From contig NZ_CP109485.1 of the NCBI RefSeq assembly GCF_035918235.1, positions 4,588,001-4,652,000 on the forward strand: a DNA stretch of 64,000 nt, in the 5' to 3' direction. This document shows positions 1-8,827 of the stretch, piece by piece. The stretch's first letter is position 1; each line of letters opens with the position of its first letter. Below the pieces are notes generated by a model. The model was not told the origin of the DNA. It saw nothing but the letters and a program-made list of their open reading frames with translations, and ran no database searches. The DNA is from Streptomyces sp. NBC_01445 (GTDB lineage Bacteria > Actinomycetota > Actinomycetes > Streptomycetales > Streptomycetaceae). The translations under genes were made by a program, and so were the position numbers.

Positions 1-2247
1 CGCGAACCCCGGCGGCGCCGTCCCCACGGCCGCCGTGGGTCCCGCCCCCGCGGGCCCGCGCCGCACCAGCTCCCCCAGCGTGCGTCGCACACCGGATTCG
101 TAGGCGGAGAACGTGCGGCGCAGCAGCGGCAGTACGTCCGTGAACGCGTCAGCGGAAACTCCCGTCAGCCAGCCGTCGACGAGTGCGAGCAGCCGCTCGT
201 CGTGTACGAGGAGCAGCCCGCCGCCGGATCCGCCGCCCACGAACCCCTCGATCCACGCGGCGGCCTCGGCGGGCCCGGTGCCGGGCGAGAGGGCGAGCCC
301 CATCAGCCGCGCGGCCTCGCCCTCGGCCAGCTGTCCGTCGTCGAGGAGCAGCCGCGCGCACCGCCCCCGGATCACGCCGGCCACACTGTCGCGTACGGCG
401 AGGACCCGCAGCACGGAGTGCCAGCGGCCTCTGTGTCCGGCCGTCCCGTCGTCCTCCAGGAGCCCCACCGCCGCGTGCACCGCGTCCACATGGCCGCGCA
501 TCTCGGCCGCGGCGTCCCCGTCGAGCCCCGCGCACGCGGGCGGCAGGCCCACGAAGACGCGCTCGGCGAGACCGGCCGCCACCTCGCTCAGCGCCTGGGT
601 GTCCGTCCCTCGCACATCGCCGTAGCGCAGGGAGCGGACGAGGGCGGGCAGGGCCTGGGCGAGATGGCCGACGTCCGCGTCCATCGCGGCGCGGTCGGCG
701 AGCACACGCATCACCACCGGGAGCGCATCCGGCAGTTCGGCGAGGAGGCAGCGCTCCGCGAGGGCGGTGACGTCGGCGAGGGCCGGCGCGCCGATCGCGT
801 CCGCCTCGGCTCTGGCGGTGGCCGCCGAGAGCACGGTCGTCCCCCAGACCCCCGCCTCGGCGACGCGCACGGACAGCTCGGGCTCCCAGCGCAGCCGCCA
901 GGTCTCCCGGAACGTGCCCGTGGAGGCGCGCATGGACCGTGCCGGTTCGCCCCAGCCGACGTCGAGGAGGCGGAGCCGGTGCAGGAGCCGGCTGCGCGCC
1001 GCGTCGGTCTCCCGGCGCAGGTCGAGCTCCAACTCCCGCTCCAGTGCCTCCGGTTTGAGCCGCAGGGAGCGCTGCAGCCGCGTGAGGTCGCGTTGCAGCG
1101 GCACGGCGGGCGCCGCGTCCGGGACCTCGCCGAGTACGTCCCCGACGACGAGCCTGTCGTGGACGAGCGACAGCGGTACGTCCGACCCCTCGCACATCAC
1201 GGCGCGGACCGCGTCGGTCGTCTCGGTCAGCCCGGCCAGCGGACGGCCCCGCATCGCGGCGAGCGTCTCGGCGAGCCGCACCGCCTCGATGACGTGCGCC
1301 GACGACACGATCCTGTCCTCGTCCCTGAACAGCCCGGCGACCTTGGTCATCCAGCGTTCGACGGGCCGGTCCGGGGCGCTGAACAGATGCCCGTACCAGC
1401 CGGGCGAGTCGATACCCGCTCCGTATCCACCGGTCCGGGCGAGCCGGCGGTGCGTCCAGGGCACCCAGGTCATGTCGACCTTGGCCTTGGGCAGCCCCTT
1501 GAGGACGGCCCGGTCGGCGGCGACCGTGGTCTTCGTGCGCAGCGCGGGAACGTGCCAGGCGCCGCACACCACCGCGACACCGTCCCCGAACTTCTTCTGT
1601 GCGGTGCGCAGTTGAAGGCGCATATAGGCCTCCCGCACGAGGTCCCGCTCGTGCCCGCCGTCGCCGTACTCCTCCCGCAGCGCCCCCATCGCCTCACCGA
1701 GCGCCTCGAACGGCGCGAACGCGTCCCCCGACGCGCCCCGGTGCTCGATGACGTCCTCCCACCAGCGCTCCGGGTCGTCGTGCCCCGCGGTCTCGGCGAG
1801 TACGGCGAGCGGATCGACGCGCATCGCCTCCCTGGAATCCTCCTCGCCCTGGCCCGCGCCCTGCTCCCCGTCCCCCTCGGGGTCGTCCGGCGTCGCGCCC
1901 TGGTCGCGCAGGGCCAGGCTGTGCGCCGCCGGCAGGTCGATGAAGCGGACCGGAACGTCCCGCTCCAGGGCCCACCGGATCGCGACCCACTCCGGGGAGA
2001 ACTCGGCCAGCGGCCAGAACGCGGAGCGCCCCGGCTCGTCCACGACATGCGCCAGCAGCGCGACCGGCGGCACCATGCCCTCGTCGGCGGCGAGGGCCAC
2101 CAGGGCGTCCGCCTCGGGCGGCCCCTCGACCAGGACCACACTCGGACCCGCCGCGTCGAGCGCGGCCCGGACAGCCCTGGCCGAACCGGGGCCGTGGTGA
2201 CGCACCCCGAGCAGCAGCGGTCCCTGCCCCCTCCCCCGCTCGCTCAT
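1..2247 (-). CDS. DUF5682 family protein, partial (C-terminus beyond left edge)
   Basis: Reads from an ATG at 2245-2247 to the left edge with no stop, giving 749 residues in the window. The start overlaps the stop of the MoxR gene as ATGA, so the two are probably translationally coupled. The N-terminus has GVRHHGPGS (about residues 14-22), VLVEGPPEAD (about 38-47) and later CGAWHVPAL (His232). This order (a G-x-x-H motif, an acidic VE motif, then GAxH) resembles the TIKI/TraB/erythromycin-esterase-like putative hydrolase superfamily. That fold assignment is my inference from motifs. The rest is helical and rich in Ala, Arg and Leu. DUF5682 genes are known to travel with MoxR ATPases, SWIM proteins and VWA-domain proteins; a VWA gene may lie just outside the window. 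Function is unknown. Confidence 0.85.
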   Translation of the reverse strand, partial: MSERGRGQGPLLLGVRHHGPGSARAVRAALDAAGPSVVLVEGPPEADALVALAADEGMVPPVALLAHVVDEPGRSAFWPLAEFSPEWVAIRWALERDVPVRFIDLPAAHSLALRDQGATPDDPEGDGEQGAGQGEEDSREAMRVDPLAVLAETAGHDDPERWWEDVIEHRGASGDAFAPFEALGEAMGALREEYGDGGHERDLVREAYMRLQLRTAQKKFGDGVAVVCGAWHVPALRTKTTVAADRAVLKGLPKAKVDMTWVPWTHRRLARTGGYGAGIDSPGWYGHLFSAPDRPVERWMTKVAGLFRDEDRIVSSAHVIEAVRLAETLAAMRGRPLAGLTETTDAVRAVMCEGSDVPLSLVHDRLVVGDVLGEVPDAAPAVPLQRDLTRLQRSLRLKPEALERELELDLRRETDAARSRLLHRLRLLDVGWGEPARSMRASTGTFRETWRLRWEPELSVRVAEAGVWGTTVLSAATARAEADAIGAPALADVTALAERCLLAELPDALPVVMRVLADRAAMDADVGHLAQALPALVRSLRYGDVRGTDTQALSEVAAGLAERVFVGLPPACAGLDGDAAAEMRGHVDAVHAAVGLLEDDGTAGHRGRWHSVLRVLAVRDSVAGVIRGRCARLLLDDGQLAEGEAARLMGLALSPGTGPAEAAAWIEGFVGGGSGGGLLLVHDERLLALVDGWLTGVSADAFTDVLPLLRRTFSAYESGVRRTLGELVRRGPAGAGPTAAVGTAPPGFA

Positions 2248-3383
2248 ACGCTCACCTCGCGGCACGCGCGGTAGAAGTCCTTCCAGCCGTCCCGCTCGCG
2301 GACCACGGCCTCCAGGTACTCCTGCCAGATCACCCGGTCCGCGGCCGGGTCGCGGACGACGGCCCCGAGGATGCCCGCCGCGACGTCGGACGGCCGCAGC
2401 ACCCCGTCCCCGAAGTGGGCGGCCAGCGCGAGCCCGCTCGTCACGACCGAGATCGCCTCGGCCGTGGACAGCGTGCCGCTCGGCGACTTCAGCTTCGTAC
2501 GCCCGTCCTCGGTGACGCCGCTCCGCAGCTCCCGGAAGACCGTGACGATGCGGCGGATCTCATCGGTGCCGTCCGGAGCGGCCGGCAGGTCGAGGGAACG
2601 GCCGATCTGGTCGACGCGGCGCGAGACGATGTCGACCTCCGCCTCAGCGCTCTCCGGCAGCGGGAGCACGACGGTGTTGAAGCGGCGGCGCAGCGCGCTC
2701 GACAGGTCGTTGACCCCCCGGTCCCGGTCGTTCGCCGTGGCGATCAGGTTGAAGCCCCTGACGGCCTGCACCTCCTGGCCCAACTCCGGTATCGGCAGCG
2801 TCTTTTCCGACAGGATCGTGATCAGCGTGTCCTGCACATCGGCCGGGATGCGGGTCAGCTCCTCGACCCGGGCCGTCATGCCCTCGGACATGGCGCGCAT
2901 GACGGGGCTGGGCACGAGGGCGTCCCGGCTCGGGCCGTGCGCGAGAAGTCGCGCGTAGTTCCACCCGTAGCGGATCGCCTCCTCGGGGGTGCCCGCCGTG
3001 CCCTGCACGAGCAGCGTCGAGTCGCCGCTGACGGCGGCCGCGAGATGCTCGGAGACCCAGGTCTTCGCGGTGCCCGGCACACCGAGCAGCAACAGGGCGC
3101 GGTCGGTGGCGAGCGTGGTGACGGCGACCTCGACGATGCGGCGCGGCCCCACATACTTCGGCGTGATGACGGTCCCGTCGGGCAGCGTCCCGCCGAGCAG
3201 ATACGTGGCGACGGCCCATGGCGAGAGGCGCCAGCGCTCCGGGCGCGGCCGGTCGTCCTGCGCGGCCAGCGCCGCGAGTTCGGCGGCGAAGGCGTCTTCG
3301 GCATGCGGCCGCAGCGCCTGCGCGGCGCCCCGGTCCCCCGCGGACGCGGCGCTCTTCTCGGTCGGTTCGACGGACACGGTCAT
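2244..3383 (-). CDS. MoxR-type AAA+ ATPase
   Basis: A 379-residue AAA+ ATPase. Walker A is GVPGTAKT (101-108). The Walker B region is ARVEELTRIP (171-180), with Val-Glu-Glu where most MoxR proteins have Leu-Asp-Glu. Sensor 1 is NLIATANDRDRG (from 212) and the arginine-finger strand LRRRFN is at 231-236. MoxR ATPases usually act as chaperones that remodel or insert cofactors into partner proteins, often with a VWA partner. The start has a strong ribosome site (GAGGGGGAT) a few bases upstream. It is first in the leftward operon, followed by the DUF5682 gene with an ATGA overlap. Its promoter mirrors that of the SWIM gene, so both arms probably respond to the same signal. The substrate is unknown. 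Confidence 0.92.
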   Translation of the reverse strand: MTVSVEPTEKSAASAGDRGAAQALRPHAEDAFAAELAALAAQDDRPRPERWRLSPWAVATYLLGGTLPDGTVITPKYVGPRRIVEVAVTTLATDRALLLLGVPGTAKTWVSEHLAAAVSGDSTLLVQGTAGTPEEAIRYGWNYARLLAHGPSRDALVPSPVMRAMSEGMTARVEELTRIPADVQDTLITILSEKTLPIPELGQEVQAVRGFNLIATANDRDRGVNDLSSALRRRFNTVVLPLPESAEAEVDIVSRRVDQIGRSLDLPAAPDGTDEIRRIVTVFRELRSGVTEDGRTKLKSPSGTLSTAEAISVVTSGLALAAHFGDGVLRPSDVAAGILGAVVRDPAADRVIWQEYLEAVVRERDGWKDFYRACREVSV

Positions 3384-3460
3384 GGCGATCCCCCTCGATT
3401 TCGGCCGGGCTCGGCCGGCACGTCCGGCACATCCCGAGCACTCGGCCGGGATGTGACTCC

Positions 3461-3483
3461 ACCGTGCACCACGCCACTGACAA
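3461..3483 (-). promoter_or_regulatory. PafBC/RecA-NDp-type promoter of the MoxR operon
   Basis: On the minus strand TTGTCAGTG (3483-3475) is followed by 8 bases and CACGGT (3466-3461). The published RecA-independent damage promoter of actinobacteria is TTGTCRGTG-N8-TAnnnT. The upstream element matches fully; the -10 matches except for C in place of the first T. It is one half of a perfect 13-bp inverted repeat with 3531-3543. The predicted start lies about 70 bases upstream of the MoxR ATG. Confidence 0.65.
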
Positions 3484-3543
3484 TCACCGGTCGCACGCCG
3501 TTGACCTGTGCGAACACCCGCGCCACGGCCGATTGTCAGTGGC
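3473..3543. repeat. 13-bp perfect inverted repeat in the divergent promoter region
   Basis: GCCACTGACAATC at 3473-3485 and its exact reverse complement at 3531-3543, separated by 45 bases. Each arm contains the TTGTCAGTG damage-promoter element facing outward, so the repeat is explained by two divergent promoters of the same class. Confidence 0.9.
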
Positions 3544-3555
3544 GGGACCTACCTT
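3533..3555 (+). promoter_or_regulatory. PafBC/RecA-NDp-type promoter of the SWIM gene
   Basis: TTGTCAGTG (3533-3541), 8 bases, then TACCTT (3550-3555): a full match to TTGTCRGTG-N8-TAnnnT. The start codon is at 3563, 8 bases after the -10, with no ribosome site between, so the transcript is probably leaderless. Confidence 0.8.
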
Positions 3556-3562
3556 CGAGAAC

Positions 3563-4969
3563 ATGACTCAGCAGGGGGTGCGCTGGACGGCGGACCAGGT
3601 GCTGGCACTGGCGCCTGACGCCCCGTCACGCAAGGCGGGAAGCAAACTCGGCGTCGCCGGACCTTGGTCGGAGGCGGGAAGTTCGGGCGAAGGGATGGTG
3701 TGGGGGCTCTGCAAGGGCAGTGGCAGCAAGCCGTATCAGACGGTCGTGGATGTCGCGGACGCGGCGGGCCCGGCCTACAAGTGCAGTTGTCCGAGCCGTA
3801 AGTTCCCGTGCAAGCACGCCCTCGGGCTCCTCCTCCTGTGGGCGGGGGCGGACGGCTCGGTGCCGGACGCGCAGACACTTCCGGACTGGGCGGAGCAGTG
3901 GGCCGAAGGGCGCAGGAAGCGGGCGCAGACCAAGCGGGAGACGGATGCGGCCGGGGGCGCCGCCGCTGATCCCGAGGCCGCGCGCCGCAGGGCCGAGCGG
4001 CGCGCCGAGCGGGTCACGGCGGGCGCGAGCGAGCTGGAGCAGCGGCTCGCGGACCTGCTGCGCGGCGGCCTGGCCTCGGCCGAGCAGGCCGGTTACGGGA
4101 TGTGGGAGGAGACCGCGGCCCGCATGGTGGATGCACAGGCACCCGGACTGGCCGCGCGGGTAAGGGAGTTGGGGTCGATACCCGCGTCCGGCCCCGGCTG
4201 GCCGGTGCGGCTCCTGGAGGAATGCGCGCTGCTGCACCTCCTCGACAGCGGCTGGCTGCGCCGCGACCTGCTCCCCGCCGGACTCTCGGCGACGGTCCGC
4301 TCCCGCGTCGGACTGCCGTCATCGGCGGAAGGGCGGCCCACCCGGGACCGATGGCTGGTCCTGGCGCAGTACGACCAGGCCGACAGCCGCCTCACCACAC
4401 GCCGGACGTGGCTGTACGGGACGGAGGCCGGCCACACCGCGCTCCTCCTCTCCTACGGGGCGGCGGGCCGCGCCCCGGCGCTCTCACTGCCGGTCGGCCT
4501 TGCACTGGACGCCGAGCTCTGCGCGTACGCGGGCGACGGGCAGCTCCGCGCCGACCTGGGCGAACAGTTCACGGCGCCCGCCCCAAGTCCCGTGCGGCCC
4601 AAGGGGGCAGGTGTGGCGGAGGCGGCGGCTCGGTACGGGGACGCGCTGGGCCGCGACCCATGGCTGGAGTCGTGGCCGGTGACGCTGAGTCGGGTCATAC
4701 CCACGCCGGATGAGGCGAGCGGTAGCGGTAGCGGCTGGCAACTGGCTGATGCGGACGACGACTTGGCGCGACCCCACCCGGCGCGACCGGCCTCGGAGCG
4801 GCTGGCGCTCCCGATCACGCCGCAGGCCGCTTCGAGCCCCGGGCTGTGGCGGCTGGCGGCGCTGTCCGGCGGAGCCCCCGTCACCGTCTTCGGCGAGTGC
4901 GGCCACCGGGGCTTCACCCCTCTCACGGCCTGGCCCGAAGGCCCGGGAGAAGCGGTGGCACTGTGCTGA
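3563..4969 (+). CDS. SWIM zinc-finger domain protein
   Basis: A 468-residue protein starting MTQQGVRWTADQVLAL. The N-terminal SWIM finger is CSCPSRKFPCKH, with ligands Cys74, Cys76, Cys83 and His85 (CxC-x6-CxH). SWIM fingers bind DNA or mediate protein contacts. The middle (about 125-165) is charged, Arg/Ala-rich and probably helical. The C-terminal half is a conserved globular region with no motif I recognise. The ATG at 3563 is chosen because it begins the SWIM-family N-terminus and lies 8 bases from a strong -10, consistent with a leaderless mRNA. The longer open frame upstream is not used. It forms a rightward operon with the DUF5691 gene 62 bases downstream. The promoter suggests DNA-damage induction. 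Confidence 0.9.
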   Translation: MTQQGVRWTADQVLALAPDAPSRKAGSKLGVAGPWSEAGSSGEGMVWGLCKGSGSKPYQTVVDVADAAGPAYKCSCPSRKFPCKHALGLLLLWAGADGSVPDAQTLPDWAEQWAEGRRKRAQTKRETDAAGGAAADPEAARRRAERRAERVTAGASELEQRLADLLRGGLASAEQAGYGMWEETAARMVDAQAPGLAARVRELGSIPASGPGWPVRLLEECALLHLLDSGWLRRDLLPAGLSATVRSRVGLPSSAEGRPTRDRWLVLAQYDQADSRLTTRRTWLYGTEAGHTALLLSYGAAGRAPALSLPVGLALDAELCAYAGDGQLRADLGEQFTAPAPSPVRPKGAGVAEAAARYGDALGRDPWLESWPVTLSRVIPTPDEASGSGSGWQLADADDDLARPHPARPASERLALPITPQAASSPGLWRLAALSGGAPVTVFGECGHRGFTPLTAWPEGPGEAVALC

Positions 4970-5031
4970 CGAGCCGGACGACAGAAACGACGGAAGCGAC
5001 TACGCGGACCCATCCCCTGGAGAGGAGCGGC

Positions 5032-6672
5032 ATGAACGGACCGTCGGCCGCCGGCGCCACGCCCACCAGCACCACCACGGGTGACCCATGGGAAGAGCTG
5101 GTCACCGTCGCCCTGCTCGGAACGGACCGGCGGACGCCGCCAGGACACTCGACCGGCGCCGACGCACCCACCGCGCTGCTCGACGCCGCCGCCGTACAGA
5201 CCGTACGACGGCGGGCCGGGCTGCGGCCCGCACCCGCTGCCGCGCTTCCGGCACGGGCGGCGGACGACCCGCGGCCCCCGCTCCCCGCCCCCGCGCGACG
5301 CAGACTTGCGATGCTGCTCACCGACCGCCCCGGCACCGGAGGCGGCCGCCGCGGCACGGCCCCCGACCTCATGGAGTTGCTGCCCCAGTGGCTGGCCGGG
5401 GCCAACGCAAAGGGGTACGCGGCCCCTCCGGATCTCCTCCCCGCACTCCTCGACGCGGCGCGCGGGCGCACGGATCTGCGGCCGCTGGCCCTCACGTTCG
5501 CCGGCCCGCGCGCACTGTGGCTGGCCCGGCTGAACCCGGACTGGAAGTTCGCGCTCCGTGCCGCCCCCGGCGGCGGCACTGCACTCCCGGCGCCCGAGGA
5601 GGGGGCAGACGTGCAACGCCTGTGGGAGGAGGGCCTGTTCGCCGAACGGGTCGCGCTCCTGGCCCGGGTGCGCGCACACAGCCCGGACGCGGCGCGGGAC
5701 CTGCTCGCAACCACCTGGGCCGCCGAGCGGGCCGAGGACCGGCTGATGTTCCTCGACTCGCTGCGGTCTGGGCTCGGCGACGCGGACGAGCCGTTCCTGG
5801 AACAGGCATTGTCCGACCGCAGCCGCAACGTCAGAGCCACGGCCGCCGAGCTGCTCTCCGCACTCCCCGGCTCGGCGCTGGCAGCCCGGATGGCCTCGCG
5901 CGCCGCCTCCTGCGTCGCCGTCGACCGCACCCAGGGCGCGGCGACGATCACCGTCGAGGCGCCGCACGAGTGCGACGCGGGCATGGAGCGGGACGGTGTC
6001 GCCGCCAAACCGCCGACGGGCCGGGGTGAACGCTCGTGGTGGCTGGGCCAGTTGGTCGAGGCGGCGCCGCTCGGCTGCTGGACCGCGCGGTTCGGCGGGC
6101 GCACGCCGGAAGAGATCGTCACGCTGCCGGTGGCCGACGACTGGCAGCGCGAACTGCACGCCGCCTGGTGCCGGGCCGCAGTGCGCCAGCGGGACGCCGT
6201 ATGGTCGCGCGCGCTCCTCGGCGCACCCGCCTCACCGGACGCCGGAGGCCCGGGCGCCGTATCGCTGTCCGAACGGGCGAAGCTCCTCGGCGCACTCCCC
6301 GACGGTGAACGCGCCGAGTGGGTGGCGGGGTTCATCGCGACGCGCGGCCTGTCCGAGGCGTTCCAGCTGCTCGGGGTCTGCGCCCAGCCCTGGGCCGAGG
6401 CGCTCGGGCGGGCAGTGGTCGACGCGCTGAACATCGCGCGGGACGCGGGCAGTTACCCCTGGAGCTTCAGCGGCGTCATGGGCCTGGCCGAACGCTGCCT
6501 GGACCCCGCCGAAGCGTCCCGGCTCGAAGGCCTCACCGCCACCCCGGACGAACCGGAGGACGCGGCCCCCGGAGCCGGCGGCTACTGGTCGGAAGCGTTC
6601 CAGCGCCTGGTCAGCACGTTGCGCCTGCGGCAGGCGATGCGCGACGAGTTGAGAGGGGCGCAAGCGCGATAG
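5032..6672 (+). CDS. DUF5691 family protein
   Basis: A 546-residue protein of the DUF5691 family, recognised by the N-terminal ELVTVALLGTDRRTPPG block and its pairing with a SWIM gene. The ATG at 5032 has a strong ribosome site (GGAGAGGAG) about 5 bases upstream. The sequence is mostly alpha-helical. Segments such as FLEQALSDRSRNVRATAAEL (about 258-277) look like a HEAT-type repeat; that is my reading of the pattern, not an established domain. There is no signal peptide or membrane segment, so it is cytoplasmic. It probably works with the SWIM protein and the divergent MoxR/DUF5682 pair. Molecular function is unknown. Confidence 0.85.
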   Translation: MNGPSAAGATPTSTTTGDPWEELVTVALLGTDRRTPPGHSTGADAPTALLDAAAVQTVRRRAGLRPAPAAALPARAADDPRPPLPAPARRRLAMLLTDRPGTGGGRRGTAPDLMELLPQWLAGANAKGYAAPPDLLPALLDAARGRTDLRPLALTFAGPRALWLARLNPDWKFALRAAPGGGTALPAPEEGADVQRLWEEGLFAERVALLARVRAHSPDAARDLLATTWAAERAEDRLMFLDSLRSGLGDADEPFLEQALSDRSRNVRATAAELLSALPGSALAARMASRAASCVAVDRTQGAATITVEAPHECDAGMERDGVAAKPPTGRGERSWWLGQLVEAAPLGCWTARFGGRTPEEIVTLPVADDWQRELHAAWCRAAVRQRDAVWSRALLGAPASPDAGGPGAVSLSERAKLLGALPDGERAEWVAGFIATRGLSEAFQLLGVCAQPWAEALGRAVVDALNIARDAGSYPWSFSGVMGLAERCLDPAEASRLEGLTATPDEPEDAAPGAGGYWSEAFQRLVSTLRLRQAMRDELRGAQAR

Positions 6673-6702
6673 GTACGGGGTGAGGCAGGGCAAGGGGACT
6701 GT

Positions 6703-6738
6703 CCGGTTCGGGCGGAGCAAGACCGCACACCGAACCGG
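6703..6738. terminator. Bidirectional terminator hairpin
   Basis: CCGGTTCGG (6703-6711) pairs with CCGAACCGG (6730-6738), with an inner GCGG/CCGC stem. It sits between the convergent DUF5691 and icmB genes. Confidence 0.7.
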
Positions 6739-6773
6739 CACCCCTGCGCCCTCACCCGGAGAGACCGGAGGAA

Positions 6774-7190
6774 TCAAGCCCCGGCAGGCTGACGAACGTT
6801 CGCGTTGACCCAGTCCACGATCGACGCCGTCGTCGCGCCCGGGGTGAAGATCTCCGCGACGCCCTTCTCCTTGAGCGGAGCGATGTCCGCCTCGGGGATG
6901 ATCCCGCCGCCGAACACCTTGATGTCCGCGGCGTCGCGCTCCACGAGGAGCTCGATGACGCGCGCGAAGAGCGTGTTGTGCGCCCCGGAAAGAATCGAGA
7001 GACCGATCGCGTCGGCGTCCTCCTGGATCGCCGTGTCGACGATCTGCTCCGGCGTCTGGTGCAGGCCGGTGTAGATGACCTCCATACCGGCATCACGCAG
7101 CGCCCGCGCGATCACCTTGGCCCCGCGATCGTGACCGTCGAGCCCCGGCTTGGCGACCACCACGCGGATCGGACCGGCTGCCACACCCAT
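6774..7190 (-). CDS. icmB: Isobutyryl-CoA mutase small (cobalamin-binding) subunit
   Basis: A 138-residue single-domain B12-binding protein. The cobalamin signature DGHDRG (Asp18, His20, Gly23) supplies the lower axial His; GGGIIPE and the TPGATT C-terminal motif complete the Rossmann-like fold. The sequence closely matches my memory of Streptomyces IcmB, which pairs with the large subunit IcmA to interconvert isobutyryl-CoA and n-butyryl-CoA, feeding valine catabolism and polyketide precursor supply. icmA is not in this window, as is usual in Streptomyces. The ATG at 7190 ([10 protein letters not shown]) is preceded by GGAGG at 5 bases, so I prefer it to ATGs further upstream. It could also serve another acyl-CoA mutase. 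Confidence 0.9.
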   Translation of the reverse strand: MGVAAGPIRVVVAKPGLDGHDRGAKVIARALRDAGMEVIYTGLHQTPEQIVDTAIQEDADAIGLSILSGAHNTLFARVIELLVERDAADIKVFGGGIIPEADIAPLKEKGVAEIFTPGATTASIVDWVNANVRQPAGA

Positions 7191-7621
7191 CACTGCCTCC
7201 ATGAAGCGACTTCTACCCGATACCTGACCTGATGCGTACCCGGGAAGTGAACGAACGTTATCGACAGCATCCCGCAACCGGCCGTTTCGCGGTGCGGAGC
7301 GAGGGGGAAATCACACGTTGGGACACGTTCGCTGCGCGCCACAGCCGCCGCAGGCGGTTCAGAAGCCGCATACGGGGGCCTCTGGCGCAAGGGGAGCCGC
7401 AAAGAGACAGCCACACCGCCGCCGGCCGCGCGGCGGGCGGCACGGCGCATCGGCGCCGCGGTACGTACGGAGTTTTCGTAGCGCACCGCGACGGTCACAC
7501 ACGGGCACCATTCAGTCACAGCCCGCGTACGACGCGCATCGTCGGCCACCTCGGCGCATGCTTCCCATGAGGGCACACGGGAGACAGAGCCGTTTTCCCG
7601 GGTGCCGACGGGAGGTCGGCC
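7191..7621. other. Divergent intergenic region, no gene seen
   Basis: About 430 bases between divergent icmB and the lipase gene. It must hold both promoters. I found no convincing ORF, RNA or consensus promoter pair. Short open frames here lack ribosome sites and look like GC-rich noise. Confidence 0.5.
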
Positions 7622-8617
7622 ATGAAGGTCACGAGCATCCTGCCTTTTCGCCCGCTCTGTCAGCTGATCCCCACCAGACTGGTGTTCCCCGCCAGACTGG
7701 CCGGGGTCTCCGTCTCGTTGTTGAAGGCGACCGCTCTCGAGGTCGCGATCCTCGCCGGGCACCTCCTGCTGTACCCCTCCGGCATCATCCAGGAGCGCAG
7801 GGCCGCCCCGGAGCTCCCTGCGCTCGGCTACACCCCCGCCCCCGAGGGCCTGGACGAGGGGGCCGACGATGCCTCGTACCTGACGGAGAGCGCCACGCTA
7901 CCGGGGCATGAGGCCCAGAACGCCCACAGCACCCCCGACAGCCTCAGCGCCCGCCTGCCGGTCACCGAGAGCAAGCCGCCGGTTCTCCTGCTGCACGGCT
8001 TCATCGACAACCGCTCCGTCTTCCTCCTGCTGCGCCGTTCCCTCGCCCAGCACGGCCGGCACCACGTGGAGTCGCTGAACTACTCGCCGCTGACCTACGA
8101 CATCCGCACCGCCGCCGCGCTGCTCGCCCGCCATGTCGAGGAGATCTGCGAGCGCACGGGCCACGACCGCGTGGACGTCGTGGGGCACAGCCTCGGCGGA
8201 CTCATCGCCCGCTACTACGTGCAGTGCCTGGGAGGCGATCTGCGCGTACGCACCCTCGTGTCGCTCGGCACCCCGCACAGCGGGACCACGGTCGCGCCGC
8301 TGATGAACGCGCACCCGATCGTCCGGCAGATGCGCCCCGGCTCGACCGTCATCGAGGAGCTGTCCCGGCCTGCCCCCGGCTGCCGCACCCACTTCGTGAG
8401 TTTCTGGAGCGACCTCGACCAGATCATGGTTCCGCTGGAGACGGCCTGCATCGACCACCCCGACCTCATCGCGCAGAACGTCCGCGTCACCGGCGTCGGA
8501 CACCTCGCGCTCCCCGTCCACCCGGCGGTAGCCGCCGGTATCCGGCAGGCACTCGACGCCGAGGAGACGGAAGGAGCGCGCTCCGCCGACGAGGTGGGCG
8601 GCCTGACGGTGGCCTGA
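7622..8617 (+). CDS. Alpha/beta-hydrolase, triacylglycerol lipase/esterase type
   Basis: A 331-residue esterase/lipase. The nucleophile elbow is GHSLGG (Ser190) and the oxyanion-loop motif is LLLHGF (about 122-127). The catalytic Asp is probably in FWSDLDQ and the His in GVGHLALP near the C-terminus. The N-terminus has a hydrophobic stretch (about 26-55) with few charges, so the protein may be membrane-associated; no clear cleavage site is visible. A linker of about 50 residues precedes the catalytic domain. The start ATG has GGGAGG 6 bases upstream. The core resembles PGAP1/LipA-like Streptomyces lipases. It is a stand-alone gene. Confidence 0.85.
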   Translation: MKVTSILPFRPLCQLIPTRLVFPARLAGVSVSLLKATALEVAILAGHLLLYPSGIIQERRAAPELPALGYTPAPEGLDEGADDASYLTESATLPGHEAQNAHSTPDSLSARLPVTESKPPVLLLHGFIDNRSVFLLLRRSLAQHGRHHVESLNYSPLTYDIRTAAALLARHVEEICERTGHDRVDVVGHSLGGLIARYYVQCLGGDLRVRTLVSLGTPHSGTTVAPLMNAHPIVRQMRPGSTVIEELSRPAPGCRTHFVSFWSDLDQIMVPLETACIDHPDLIAQNVRVTGVGHLALPVHPAVAAGIRQALDAEETEGARSADEVGGLTVA

Positions 8618-8749
8618 CCGTGCCCCCGGAACGGTCTCCGAACTGGCCAAACGTCGAACGATTCTCGAACGCAGGGCCAAAGCTCTGCCCACAGTCCGCC
8701 GAAAGACGGCCGAATGCCCGTTTCCTGCGAACGGGAAACCTGCCGAAGA

Positions 8750-8779
8750 TTGTCGAGCCCGCGTACCGCCGGGTACAGT
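8750..8779 (+). promoter_or_regulatory. SigHrdB-type promoter of the M23 peptidase gene
   Basis: TTGTCG (8750-8755), an 18-base spacer and TACAGT (8774-8779), followed by a leader of about 40 bases before the GTG at 8828. Confidence 0.5.
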
Positions 8780-8827
8780 CACCGCACTGCTCTGGCAGCC
8801 CCTGTTGTCGAGGCGAAAGAGAAGTTG

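Noticed and set aside
202..2274. 690-codon plus-strand open frame at the left end
   Set aside because: Antisense to the DUF5682 gene; GC-rich composition artefact without a family-like sequence.
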